Shown in pieces: positions 1-10,144 of a DNA stretch of 31,720 nucleotides. Source of the DNA: Cerioporus squamosus (Eukaryota; Basidiomycota; Agaricomycetes; Polyporales; Polyporaceae); contig JABYQS010000318.1 of assembly GCA_022592435.1 (NCBI GenBank), positions 1 through 31,720 of the forward strand, read 5' to 3'. Positions within the stretch are counted from its first letter, which is position 1. Every line of letters begins with the position of its first letter. The position numbers and the translations under genes are program-made. The notes beneath the pieces were generated by a model, which saw only the letters and a program-made list of their open reading frames with translations, did no database searches and was not told the DNA's origin.

Positions 1-736
1 AAGAGCTCATCTTCGGCAACAGCGATGACGAGCGATGATCTGTTTGGTATCTCTGCTCAGTTTCAGTTTTCAATCGGCATGGAGTGGGTCTGGTCATCGA
101 CGCTTGTATACCATATGTAGCTGTATGCGTCCGATGTCGACGAAACCATTTGCTCACCGGACTATCTTCAGTTTGGCGGATACGAAGGTATCCCACACAA
201 GCGTCCAGGAACAGAAGGTACGCCTTCTGAAATTCTCTTGCGACTTGGACCAGACTCAATGCAGACTCATCCTGCTTTGATTCCGGTCCAAGTCGCGTGC
301 ATAGAGCTGATCTTTCCATCGAGCCGACCAGTTTTGAAATCGATCCTGACTGCGGAGTCTACAAACGGCAGTTGATTTCAAACCAGCCTGAAGTAGCACC
401 AATCTACACGCTCACATGGTCGCGGCGGATTGCAGCCCAGCCTGTGCTTGGCCGCAAAGCAGTCTGGATTGCAATGTCGTCCCTCGGATACGCGAGTCGA
501 ACGGCTGTGGTACGTATCTGGCCTCGCTTGTGCTACATTGCCGTGGTGCGGAGGGAGGACATCCGACCTGCGAGGCCGACTGTCAAGCACCCCCTAGCGG
601 TCTGAGAATGCATATAAGGAGGGCCTCCCTTCGGTGAAGATCCTCATCCCTCCCATCCTCTCTCCTCTGTTCCTGGTGAACATCTTGCCTTGCCCTCTTA
701 GACATCATCTCTATCACCCACCACTCTTTTCTCACG
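1..736. other. left-end spacer with possible 3' end of an unidentified gene
   Basis: No complete gene is seen. On the plus strand an open stretch at about 297-605 contains the phrase GRKAVWIAMS, which vaguely recalls the C-terminal part of large polypore F-box/WD-like proteins (a block around 'GR.AVW'). No start, splice pattern or second conserved block supports it, so it is only a possible 3' fragment of a gene entering from the left. The last 125 bases are the promoter and leader of the kinase gene. Confidence 0.25.
613..620 (+). promoter_or_regulatory. TATA box of the kinase gene
   Basis: TATAAGGA lies about 120 bases before the kinase start codon and is followed by a C/T-rich leader. Both are usual for fungal core promoters. 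Confidence 0.55.
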
Positions 737-1943
737 ATGTCTACCGCGGCCAGCTCCCTCCCCGACTTCACCGGCTGCTTCATCGACAAGTACTACGAGC
801 TTGTCCAGATGCTGGGCTCTGGCAGCTTCGGCGTCGTCTATAAGGCGGTCGATACCCGCGAGTCTCCCGACTCAGACTCTCGCCACCGCGCAATCAAAAT
901 TGTCCGCAAGGCCGGCCGGTCGCCCAAGGAGCTTGCGGTCATCCGCCGCGAGGTCGCCCTCCACTCCGTCGTCGCCGGCCATCCCAGCATCGTTACCATC
1001 CACGACGCGTTCGACGACGACGAGTACTTCTACATCATCCTCGACTACTGCCCTGGTGGCGATCTCTTCGACCACGTCGTCGATAAGGACACCTATATAA
1101 ACAACGACGAGCTCCTCAGGAAGGCGTTCGTCTCCCTCATCGACGCGGTCCAGTACTGCCACGAGCACAAGATCGCTCACCGCGACCTCAAGCCTGAGAA
1201 CGTCCTCGCGAGCGAGGATGGTTCGAAGGTCTTCCTTGCCGACTTCGGTCTGGCCACCGTCAAGCGGATGATTGACGAGCACGGAAGCGGAACTTCCATC
1301 TACATGGCACCTGGTAAGCCCTCTCTTCTCGCAGCTCTTCGATGACCCCGCGCTAACCATCCGCCCACAGAGTGCCATGCAAGCTGTATGGCTACGAGCC
1401 GTACTGCACGCGCACCGCGACATCTGGGCCCTCGGGGTCATCTTCGTCAACATGCTTAGCGGGCGCAACCCGTGGGAGAAGGCGTCCATGAGCGACCCGG
1501 ACTTCGCGCAGTTCGTCGACGACCCCGACTACCTCTACGACGCCCTCCCTGTCTCCGAGGACGCGTGCGACATCCTCCACGACACGTTCACGCTCAACCC
1601 GCACAGGCGCATCACCCTGCGCGAGCTCCGCGAGGCCGTCCTCAACACCGAGACATTCTTCCGCCCCTCGGAGGCGGAGTCCTCCTCCTCCTCCACGAAA
1701 CAGTCAGTGGGCAACGCGACCCCCGACGTTCCCCCTGGTCTCTCCCCTCCCGCCTCGCGCGGGAACACCGAAGAGGAGGAGGACGACGATGAAAGCCCGG
1801 TCGTGACCCCGGAGGGCACGGTTGACGGCAATTGGAAGTGGACGCCGTCGAAGAAGACCGAGAATGTCGATTGGAAGATTGGATCTATGGCGCAGCTGCT
1901 GATGGCTCGTCATCGTCTTGAAGAGCAGCTGGGCTGCGATTAA
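737..1943 (+). CDS. Ran1-like serine/threonine protein kinase, two frameshifts in exon 2
   Basis: Protein kinase transferring ATP phosphate to Ser/Thr, of the fungal Ran1/CAMK-like group. Exon 1 (737-1313) encodes the glycine loop LGSGSFGVV (residues 26-34), catalytic Lys54 in AIKIV, HRDLKPEN (catalytic Asp150) and DFG (Asp169), ending at MAP of the APE motif. The intron is 1314-1370 (GTAAG...CAG, branch GCTAAC). Exon 2 should continue ECH..LYGYEPYCTRTADIW, but this needs three frames: one base is missing near 1379 and another near 1419, each explained by a GG read as G. After 1422 the frame is clean through DIWALGVIFVNM and a low-complexity acidic tail (EEEEDDDE) to the stop at 1941-1943. 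The start is the first ATG, matching the usual short 'LPDFTG' N-terminus. Without correction the kinase would lose its C-lobe. Family is certain; substrate is unknown. Confidence 0.9.
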
Positions 1944-1966
1944 CTATACTATCATGGCCCCACTAC

Positions 1967-2003
1967 CATCACCACCACCACCACCACCATCATCATCATC
2001 ATT
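1967..2003 (+). repeat. (ACC)n/(ATC)n trinucleotide microsatellite
   Basis: Runs of ACC followed by ATC triplets lie just after the kinase stop codon, probably in its 3' untranslated region. Confidence 0.85.
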
Positions 2004-2289
2004 GTCTGGCCGTCTCGGTGCAGCGCATATCATTATTCCTTAACTTATTTAAAAAGCAACCTACTGTATGCGCATCGCAGTAGAGCTGGCACCCACCGGC
2101 CGGAAGTCACCTAATAGACATCACTTGACAATCAGCGATCAGAAAGGGTTGGACAACAATTTTTCTTGACACGTAGGTGCGACCGCATTCTGTCGTTTTA
2201 GGGTCTGGATGGTTCTGGCCGTTCCCCAAAGCTTCATGAGCATCCTTCACGATGTCCCTGGAGTGGTTAAGACGCCGACGCCGGCCCGG

Positions 2290-2360
2290 GGAAACCCACC
2301 AAGGTCCGAGTCTGCCGAGAGCGCGAAGCGCCTTCCTCCTGCTCTGCTGCCGCCACGACG
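2290..2360. repeat. degenerate dispersed repeat, copy A
   Basis: The segment contains TCTGCCGA, GCGAAGCGCC and TCCTCCTG with CTGCCGCCAC, in the same order and close spacing as at 7315-7372. Read on the minus strand both encode a similar AEQEE/VEQEE phrase, so the match may be a relic of a shared coding or transposon sequence. Confidence 0.4.
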
Positions 2361-2995
2361 ACAAGCGTGGCCCAAGTCCTTCTACTACTAGAGTTGAGTT
2401 CTAGTAACCGCTCGGCTGGGCTGTCTGTCGAACAAGCTCGGCGGATGTGGCAGCAACGGTTCTTCGCGACCGTATACAAGAGGACTCCGTCTGCGATCGT
2501 ACGTAGATCTTGTTTGACGAATGGTCACAACTCCGCAGGCTGATCCCGCCTGCCCGTTTGGGGAGCTCGCACACTGACCGGCGACTGGCTTGCGAGTCCA
2601 GCCGGCATACGTCACATATCAGAGTGACAGTCCCGGGACCCGTACTGCCGTTGACGTGGCCCTCCGGATCCAGGTGAGAGAGTACCACTTCGCGATCTTG
2701 GCTTTGAAGAGGATTTTGAGAGGATTCTGGGATGCAGAACCTCGCCAGAGTCGCTGCCAGTCTGACTCACCCATTCGTGCAGATGACGGAGAACCCTGCC
2801 TCATTCCCAGGAAGTATACCGCCGCCGCAAGACGTGAGCAAGACTCGTGGTGCACCTCAAGGCAGCTGAAGGACTGTTTCCTACTTGTGCGCGTCTCTCT
2901 ACCTGTCAAACTACGCGGGAAGCAAATGATGGAGTCTGCTTTGAACCAACTTTGAACAGGCAATGCGTGCGCAGCGCGCTGACGCCGAGGAAGCG

Positions 2996-3002
2996 TATAA
3001 AG
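2996..3002 (+). promoter_or_regulatory. TATA box of the carboxylesterase gene
   Basis: TATAAAG lies 43 bases before the start codon at 3045, in a region otherwise of mixed composition. Confidence 0.5.
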
Positions 3003-3044
3003 TGTTCACAGCCTGGCCCGCCGTGCCCCGACGATACTGCGACG

Positions 3045-5388
3045 ATGAGGCTGCTGAACCGTATCCTCTTTGTCTTCTGGCAACTCGGGGTCATACTGGC
3101 AGCCGATGGAGTTCAGTACTATTCAGATCACGCTCGTCCATCCGTGACGCTCGATCAAGCCAGTGTCACCGGTATAACAGACGGGTTGGTGGAAAGCTTC
3201 CTCGGGATCCCGTACGCAGAACCTCCGTGAGTAGCGGCGCTATTTGTGGGTCTTCCTTGTGTCGCATTGCTGAACATGATTTCTATCAAGCGTCGAAAAT
3301 CTTCGTCTGCAGTTGCCTCGACTCATCGATTCCGACAACGGTACGCTCGAGGCAAGCGCGTTCGGCAATCAATGCTTCCAGCAGACGGCGGAAGCACTTG
3401 GGAACTTGCCTCCCGAGGTTCTTCAAGGTTTAGGGCTTCTACTCGAACTTCTGTCCCAGGTCACCAACGTGACAGAGAGCGAAGACTGTGGGCGATAGAC
3501 CTCTGGCTTGATGCCGCTAATCCCAGACTCACTACGCAACTCGTGGCTGTATGGGTCTGTACCTCAATGTCGTCCGTCCAGCGAACGTGTCCGCCGACGC
3601 CAAACTTCCTGTTCTCTTCGTACGTTTCTCCCCTGAGAACAAGTGATGCGATGCTAATGGACCCGGTAGTGGATCTATGGAGGAGGATTCACCGACGGCT
3701 CAAACGCGCTGTGAGTTCTACTGTCAACTGCTTATAGATCCCGCTGATCATTAGTGACAGAACGGCCTACAACGGTACCGCGATCGTTTAGAGGTCCGTT
3801 GAGCTGAACGAGCCTGTGACATATGTTGCATTGAACTACCGGTAGGTTTCAACTGCTATCCTCTGTAAGTGTATTCTCATGAGCTTCTACAGTCTGAATG
3901 TCTTTGGATTCCTTGGTGGAAAGGAAATCAAGGAGGCCGGTCTTGGGAACATTGGTCTGCAAGATCGTGAGTGGCCACACATATCTATTGGTCTTCTTCA
4001 GACTGATCTTGGTTGAACCCCAAAAGAGCGTACAGCCCTTCGTTGGGTACATAGGTTCATCTCCGCATTTGGTGGGGATCCGTCCAAGGTGACGATGTGG
4101 GTCGTACGGTCCTGTGCGGCGCACTTAACACAGATGCTGACGAGGCCCACAGCTGGGGAGAGAGTGCAGGCTCTATCTCAGTCTTCTTTCACCTATATGC
4201 GAACGGCGGCGACACCGAAGGCCTCTTCCGAGCGGGTATCATGAAATCCGGCACCTCTCTCCCCACTGGAGATATCACTGAGGTGCAGGACACGTACGAC
4301 TTCGTTGTCGATCGAGTGGGCTGCTCGACGCAAGTGATACGCTTGCCTGCTTGCGCGCAGTTCCAGCAGACAACCTGCTTGCCGCCGCGAATGACACTCC
4401 AATCATTGGTGGCTTCACGGTACGTGCTATACTCCTTGTCCGGGGGTCCACGGCATCTCAAGGTTCAAGTGACAGGGTCTTTCCTCTCCGTTCCTGCCAC
4501 GTGCGGACGGCGTCTTCGTTACGATGCCGCCTATGCAGCTCCCTCTCAAAGCCAAGATAGCGGATGTTCCATTCGTCGTCCGTATGTTTACACCGTGGTG
4601 GGATTTCGACAACTCGCTGAGTCTGTCTTAGGCGACACCAAGGATGAAGGAACGTTCTTCTCATTTGGTAGCCTCAACATAACGTCCGTTCTCCGCTCCG
4701 TCCCAGTCCCCTCTGTGCTGACAGAATACGTAGTACCGACGGGGAGTTCGCTAGCTATGTCTCCCAGATCCTTTTCCCCGGATCATCACCTGCGGACCTC
4801 GGTGCCTTGCTCAGGCTCTACCCCTCCGATCCTGCCGCAGGCTCTCCCTTCGACACAGGGAGTGCGAACGCATTCTCGCCGCAGTACAAGCGCATCGCAG
4901 CAGTGCAGGGAGACTGGTTCTTCCATGGCCCCCGCCGTCAGCTCCTCGACAAGGTCTCAGCCAAGCGCGGTGTTTACAACTTTCGTACGTCGCTCCTTGC
5001 TTGGATACCGACGAACGTGTGCGGGGGACAGATAAACGGTGCCCTTAGTGAGCGCGCGAGGCAATTTGACAGGCGTAGGTGATGTGAGTCCCCATACGCG
5101 ACTTCAGAATGCATGCCCGAGTGGTTATTGACCCTCGTTGCACGCAGTGCCATGGCAGCAGAAGTCATTGCGCTCCGTGGGGGCGACATGGCGGACTACT
5201 TCATCCGCTTCGTCAATCATCTCGACCCCAACGCCCCCACCGGCGTCCAGTGGCCTCAGTACAAACCGGACGCCCGCTCGACCCTTCAGTTCAACGACGG
5301 CAGCGTGCCTCTGAACGTTACTGTCGACGACCAGCGGCTCGCGGGTATCGAAGAGCTCACTTCACTGGCTCTACGCTTTCCTCTTTAG
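3045..5388 (+). CDS. secreted type-B carboxylesterase/lipase (CRL-like), damaged, likely pseudogene
   Basis: Alpha/beta-hydrolase cleaving carboxylic esters, related to Candida rugosa-type lipases and made with a signal peptide (residues 1 to about 20, hydrophobic, ending LAA). Readable blocks in order: FLGIPYAEPP (to 3227), a GTLEASAFGNQCF exon (from 3299), LYLNVVRP (about 3563), WIYGGGFTDG (oxyanion hole, about 3670), LNVFGFLGG (about 3893), the nucleophile elbow WGESAG (about 4153), KDEGTFFSF with the expected catalytic Glu (about 4640), and a C-terminal exon ending ALRFPL at 5388. Defects: no AG acceptor before LYLNV (about 3557); an in-frame TAG at 3789-3791 where Glu or Gln is expected; one G missing near 4334; and no readable coding between about 4978 and 5150, where the catalytic His block belongs. 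About a dozen exons are implied. The family is clear, but as written it cannot encode a full enzyme. Confidence 0.82.
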
Positions 5389-5609
5389 TTGTCGAGTCGT
5401 TTATGCGCACACAATGCATCGCAAGCCTGCCATACTCGTCTCGTCATTCAGTCTGTTGTATACCACTGATCGCAATTTCGATTGACCTGCGGCTAGCCTG
5501 AGCGCACAGGACTCGACAAGCGAATCAATCGCATAAACAACTGGGCGACCGCCGAGCTATGACCACAGCTGCACGTAAGAGCACTTGCCCCTCAAGACCT
5601 CGGGTGCAT

Positions 5610-6963
5610 CTAGAAGGGTACGCGAACATGAGCCCATACATGATGAACAACAAGCGATGGCGACTCACAGTAGTCGACATGGACTCTGATCTCCTTCGGC
5701 ACGGGTCCCAGTCGCTCCCGGAGGGTCGCGCACCACCATTCGGGGCCGTGCGCTAGGGAGTTCTCCTGTACATGGACGCGAAGCAGCGCAAGTCTAGCCA
5801 GTGGGCCAGACGTCAAGATATCGCGAACCTCCGGACCAAGCAGGAGGTCGATCGCGTGGGCGCGGTCGCTGTGGTACGTGAAGCTGCAGATCCCGTCCTT
5901 GCCCGCGTCCATCGTCGGAGCTAGGCGGAGGAAGATGGTGTGCATGTAGTCGGAGTGAATACTACGTAGAAGCGATGTGAATTGCTCTTGGATGAGCATG
6001 AGGGGATCTCGTTGCTGGACAGCGGAGACCCTGTTGACGTCTTCGGAGTCTGCGAGCTGACGAGCTGGTGGACGGCTGACGTCAAAGGACAGCATGACAG
6101 AGCGGAGGTAATTATATTGCCTGACACTGTCGCAGACGGCCGCTGGAACGCAGATAAGTACAGCAAGTGAGTCTTCTACGAGCATGGCAGCGCGGACGGA
6201 GATGAAAGACGTACACCATGGCCACGAAGCGTCCGGTTGGTGCAGTTGCAGGTCGACCACCATCGTTCCAAAGGCACCGATGACCGGTGGAAAGTCGTTC
6301 AAGCTCTGGAACGGAGGTCAGCGACTGGCACGTTCGAGTCATAGAACGAAGCATACGCACCCAGAGCGACAGTGTATGGAGTTCGCGGCAAGCCGACTTC
6401 CTGCGCAGTGCACACAGAATCGCGCAGTCCTCCGCGGAGCTTGTCATTGTGAATTTGTTCAAGCCGCACGTGAGCTCATTGAGCTTTGGGAGGGACCATA
6501 CGAGTCGCACGAGGTCTCCCGGCGAGTGGAAGACAATGTTCGAGACTTCGAGGGTGGACACGGAGTTGAACTTCCCGATGAGGGCGTAGTAGAAAGGGGG
6601 GAAGGAGTTCCAGTCGAATTGGCCTAGAACGAGCTTCCGGAGCCCGTGTAGCCTCTTGACCAGAGAGGGGTTCGCAATCGAAAAGAAGCCATGATGATGC
6701 GCCTCTGCGGGAGTGATGTGGAGCTCATGGATGAGGTCGGCAAGGGGAGGGTCGGCAACGATGGTGTCGAGGAAACGCTCGACCTGGTGAGGCCTTCGGA
6801 AGCGCACTCGCGCGAGGAGGTTGTACCTGCTCCGAGGGTGCCAGCCCTTGCACGTCAGTGCGCATGCGCGAAGTGTGTCGTAGCGAAGTCGGAGGTAGTC
6901 CTCGCATCCGCAGGCGTCGATGACTGTCTCGCAGACTTCGAGAGGAAGACGAGAGTGATTCAT
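5610..6963 (-). CDS. F-box domain protein (polypore family), two frameshifts
   Basis: Substrate-receptor-like protein with an N-terminal F-box (residues about 5-50: RLPLEVCETVIDAC, then LRACALTCKGWHPRSRYNLL). A leucine-rich C-terminal body follows, typical of the large F-box family in wood-decay basidiomycetes that would bind Skp1 in an SCF ubiquitin ligase. No intron is needed. The N-terminal frame runs from 6963 to about 6360 (…CRELHTLSLW) and the C-terminal frame from about 6312 (FQSLNDFPPVIGAFGT) to the stop at 5610. The 48 bases between read sensibly (AYASFYDSNVPVADL) only in the third frame. Two single-base losses are therefore implied, each by restoring one G on the coding strand (C run at 6360-6362, C at 6312). 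The gene converges on the esterase with a 221-bp gap. The target protein is unknown. Confidence 0.83.
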
Positions 6964-7314
6964 GGAGACTGTCGTGATCTGTAGGGCGTGTCAGCAGCAC
7001 GCAGGTTGGGGGAACGCAATACGCACTCCGCAACGCTTTTATGCGTTACCCCTGCACGTTCACTGAGGTGCCTGCTCGTCGACGGTTCAGTGCAAGTTGG
7101 CGAGCAAGGCACTTGTCGCGAGGCGATTGACGCCGCCACATCGCGATGTCTATGCATTGTACAGCGGCAGACCGTGAGAGTCAGGTATTCCGCAGAAGTA
7201 GCGTGCTAACACCGACGTTCCGTGTTCGTCCGTTTCAAGATGATGAGCGTCGGATGGAGAACAAGGAGAGGACCGTGCTGCGCGTTGTGCCACCGCCACC
7301 AGCCGCCACCGTGA

Positions 7315-7372
7315 CCGGCTCCGTCTGCCGATGCAGGCGAAGCGCCTCCTCCTCTTGTTCTACTGCCACCAC
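7315..7372. repeat. degenerate dispersed repeat, copy B
   Basis: The segment matches copy A at 2290-2360 in TCTGCCGA, GCGAAGCGCC, TCCTCCTC and CTGCCACCAC, in the same order and orientation. The two copies are about 5 kb apart and flank the esterase and F-box pair. Confidence 0.4.
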
Positions 7373-7650
7373 TCGACATCGGCCTCTCAGTGGATACAAC
7401 AGAGGCATGTTGTATCGGATACGCTTGAATGACGGATCTTCGTGCGATTGAGGTGCGCTACATTGTCCCGCTGCATGATGTCCCTGGTAACGATGGTTTC
7501 TACGACGCAGGGCAGCTGAGCTCATGAGCTTGACAGGGCTACTAATTTCCTGACAGAACCTGCTCTTCTTCACTTTGTGTGTCTTTCAGGAAGCCACAAA
7601 GAATGTGTATACATCATCATTGAAGCCGGGCCGACACCGACCATCCGACT

Positions 7651-7905
7651 CTACGAAGATGACCCGGCCTGAGGGCTCGCGGACGAGTCGACCGGCACTG
7701 ACTCGGACGACGCCATCCTAGCATCCAGGAAATGTTGCCGTAGCTTGCTAAGGTCCGCCGGGAGTATCGTCGTTGATACGACCCGACCCTCTGCACCCGG
7801 TTCGTCTCCCCACAGCTCGAAACAGTGAGCACTACAGGAGCCCTCGGGGACGTATTGAAGTTGAAGGAGAGCCCCTCGCCATTGTTTCGGCAAGTTCCCT
7901 GCTGA
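7651..7905 (-). other. coding-like 3' exon of an unrecognised gene
   Basis: A minus-strand open frame follows an AG acceptor (CGTACGTCAG, about 7900) and ends in TAG at 7651. It encodes a plausible globular segment (NLPKQWRGALLQLQYVPEG, then AHCFELWGDEP and ADLSKLRQHFLDAR) with a Ser-rich tail. The composition looks protein-like rather than random, but no start exon can be placed upstream and I do not recognise the family. It may be the relic of a gene or the last exon of a small one. Confidence 0.3.
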
Positions 7906-8273
7906 CGTACGTTCGCATGACGGGGTCAACAAGTTACAGTCGCGCTGCACGGCCCTACCCGTAGTTTGCCCGTAGTGCTGAGCCTTGTCACGACTCACCA
8001 TCTCGCCGTGCTACTTATGGACAGAAAGCATACACAGTACAACTTACAAGTCGGGCGACCTCTTGCGAACTGTCGGCTCAGGCCGCTGCCCTACTTACCC
8101 CACAAGTTGTACCGGACTGGGAGGGCCGACTCAGGCCATCTGCCGCACGAGGTTCGAACTAGGACGACTCAGCTAACGAGGACTATGAGGGCATACGCAC
8201 AATCAAGGATAACGTAATCAGTACCCAGGCGGGATGCTACTTATTTAAGCCAGCTGCAGCAATCAATCCGTTC

Positions 8274-10144
8274 CTAGGCCACTCCCACATTTCTGGCCTC
8301 AGCACGCTGCCGGAGCCTCCCCCACTGAACCCACCACTCGTCCGCCTCGTCCTCACAGTCATATCCAAACAGAACACTATATTCCTCCCACATGCTTTCC
8401 GCGCTTCCGTCGCCTTCGAGGACATTCATTCCCTTCGCCGCCTTCGCTCGCAGCGAGGCATCGCGCGCAGCTGCCTCGGGCCCGTCTGCAGTGATCATGG
8501 CTATCCCGCTAAGCTCAGCCTCCCGCACGTTTTGCACCCGGGATTGGCGGATCTCTTGGAAGGCACAGAGGAAGGAGTCGATCTGGTCTTCCGAGGAGAG
8601 GTGGGAGAAGAGCTTTGCGAGGACCGCGCCGTCTTCGACTGCCATCGCGGTGCCTTGAAGGCTGCTGGGCTGATCCGAACAACACACGTCAGTGAGATCA
8701 TGTAGCCATGAGGACTCGTGCGTATCAGACCCACGGGGAACGGATGGGCAGCTTCACCGATAAGTACCAGTCGCCCGTCTTGTGCCACCCAGTCGTCGAG
8801 GTCGAGGTGGTGTCTCATTGAGAGACGCGTAGCTTTGCGGGCCCCGCGCACGGCTTTGCCCAAACTGGCACTGGTTGTATAAGCTCATGCACTGAGAGAC
8901 TCGGAGAAGAGACTCACTCTTCCGATATTTCTGAGTCCTTGGTGATATCCGCGAGGTCAACGGAGGCGGCGTCTCCATAGCACCCGTACTCTCCAGTATC
9001 TGCTGCGTATAGCTGAAGAGCGATGTTTTCTGACCCGCGCTGTGCTTTCCGTGATCAATGACGACTCCATACACGTACTAGAGCACCACTCACGATCCGG
9101 TACGCGACGATGGCTCGACCTCTCCCGAAAGCATTGAAGTGCCAGCCCTGGGCACGACGTCATTTCTCGCACGACATCATGCGTCGACCCTTGCTCACCT
9201 TCTCAGAAACATGCGTATCAAACCGTGCCACGTAGTCCAGCGGGACAAGCGTGCTTGACAAAAGTTACGTGAGTGTCTCATGGACGAGAGCCCAAACCAC
9301 GACGTACTCGTACACAGCCAAACCGGTAGCAGAACCAAGATCCCGCCGACCGAGGACGGCAGTTCTGCATTCACCGAGTGCGCCGTCCGCCCCGACCAGT
9401 ACGTCACCCGAGATTCGCTGGCCTGAGGACAAGACGACTGCCCGTCCCGGTGCGTCGACTTCCACGACGTGATGATCGAAGCGCACGTCGGCCCCAAGCG
9501 CCATGGCCGCATCAAGGAGGATGTCGTAGAGCTCAGCATGCTGCGTCAGTGTGAGTGGATTGTAAGCAACCTGGATAGGGAACACGTACCGAGAGCATAA
9601 GGAAAAGGCCTTGTGTCTCTTTCAGCATCTCCGCGTCCCATCTGTGTTCTCCAAGGTGTTCTCCAGATTCGTCTACGAGATAAGAACGCACAAGGGATGA
9701 GTTTCCAAGCGGACGGCAGTGATCTTCACTCACATTTCATGATGACTAGCTTTGTCGTTATCGAGGCCCTGCTCAAGATGACGTCTTTGAGACCCCAGTG
9801 GAAGAGTATCTTGGACAGATTCGGCGGCACTCGCACTCCATGCTCGCCACGCTGAAGAAGGGGCATGTCAGTGGACAGACAGGAAGCACGTAGGGACTGC
9901 TCACGGCTGCGTCGCTCGACAACCGCTCCAGCACCACCACTCGGTGCCCCACACGTCGTAATGCCAAGGCGCAAGCCAGCCCGGCGATACCTGGTTGGCA
10001 ACTGTCAGCATCGCCGGGTCGCTTCGGGTATCGTTGCCAGATGAGCACTCGTACCTCCACCGACGATAACGAAGCTTATGGGAAACTTTGTTTGAGGCGA
10101 CCGATGTGTTGTGGTCTGCAGCTCGGTCAATAGGGGGCACTCAT
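8274..10144 (-). CDS. FAD-dependent monooxygenase, salicylate hydroxylase-like
   Basis: Group A flavoprotein hydroxylase, expected to use NAD(P)H and O2 to hydroxylate a small aromatic or polyketide-like substrate. Exons assemble on the minus strand with about eight short GT-AG introns. FVIVGG (10055-10144) joins GIAGLACALALRRVGH (9905-9990), giving the dinucleotide-binding GxGxxG. Next come GVRVPPNLSKIL (9734-9851), WDAEMLKETQGL (9590-9672), HAELYDILLDAAMALGADV with the DG motif VLVGADGALG (from 9540), GWHFNAFGRGRAIVAYRI, LQLYAADTGEYGCYGD, and LVLIGEAAHPFP (GD-type motif with Glu in place of Asp). The last exon is SSLQGTAMAVEDGAVLAKLF, ending NVGVA at 8274. The natural start (10144, MSAP) is in frame only if the G run at 10133-10137 has lost one base; otherwise no ATG fits. 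The exact 3' end of the DG-motif exon is uncertain. The substrate cannot be told. Confidence 0.84.

Larger units (their letters stand above)
1944..3044. other. intergenic spacer
   Basis: The spacer holds the kinase 3' region with the microsatellite, a degenerate repeat at about 2290-2360 related to one near 7315-7372, and the esterase promoter. No open frame in it has convincing motifs. Confidence 0.5.
6964..8273. other. intergenic spacer with a coding-like fragment and a repeat
   Basis: This spacer separates the 5' end of the F-box gene from the 3' end of the monooxygenase. It holds repeat copy B (7315-7372), a short perfect hairpin (7393-7416, 9-bp arms) and a coding-like exon on the minus strand ending at 7651. 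Confidence 0.5.

Noticed and set aside
1967..2003. Triplet array as a possible CRISPR or coding repeat
   Set aside because: It is a simple microsatellite after a stop codon, with no spacers.
7393..7416. Perfect hairpin with 9-bp arms (GATACAACA/TGTTGTATC)
   Set aside because: A single copy of this size is expected by chance in 31 kb, and fungi do not use such hairpins as terminators.
8150..8165. GGTTCGAAC, resembling a tRNA T-loop
   Set aside because: The flanking bases do not form a T-stem, and no acceptor, D or anticodon arms can be drawn nearby.
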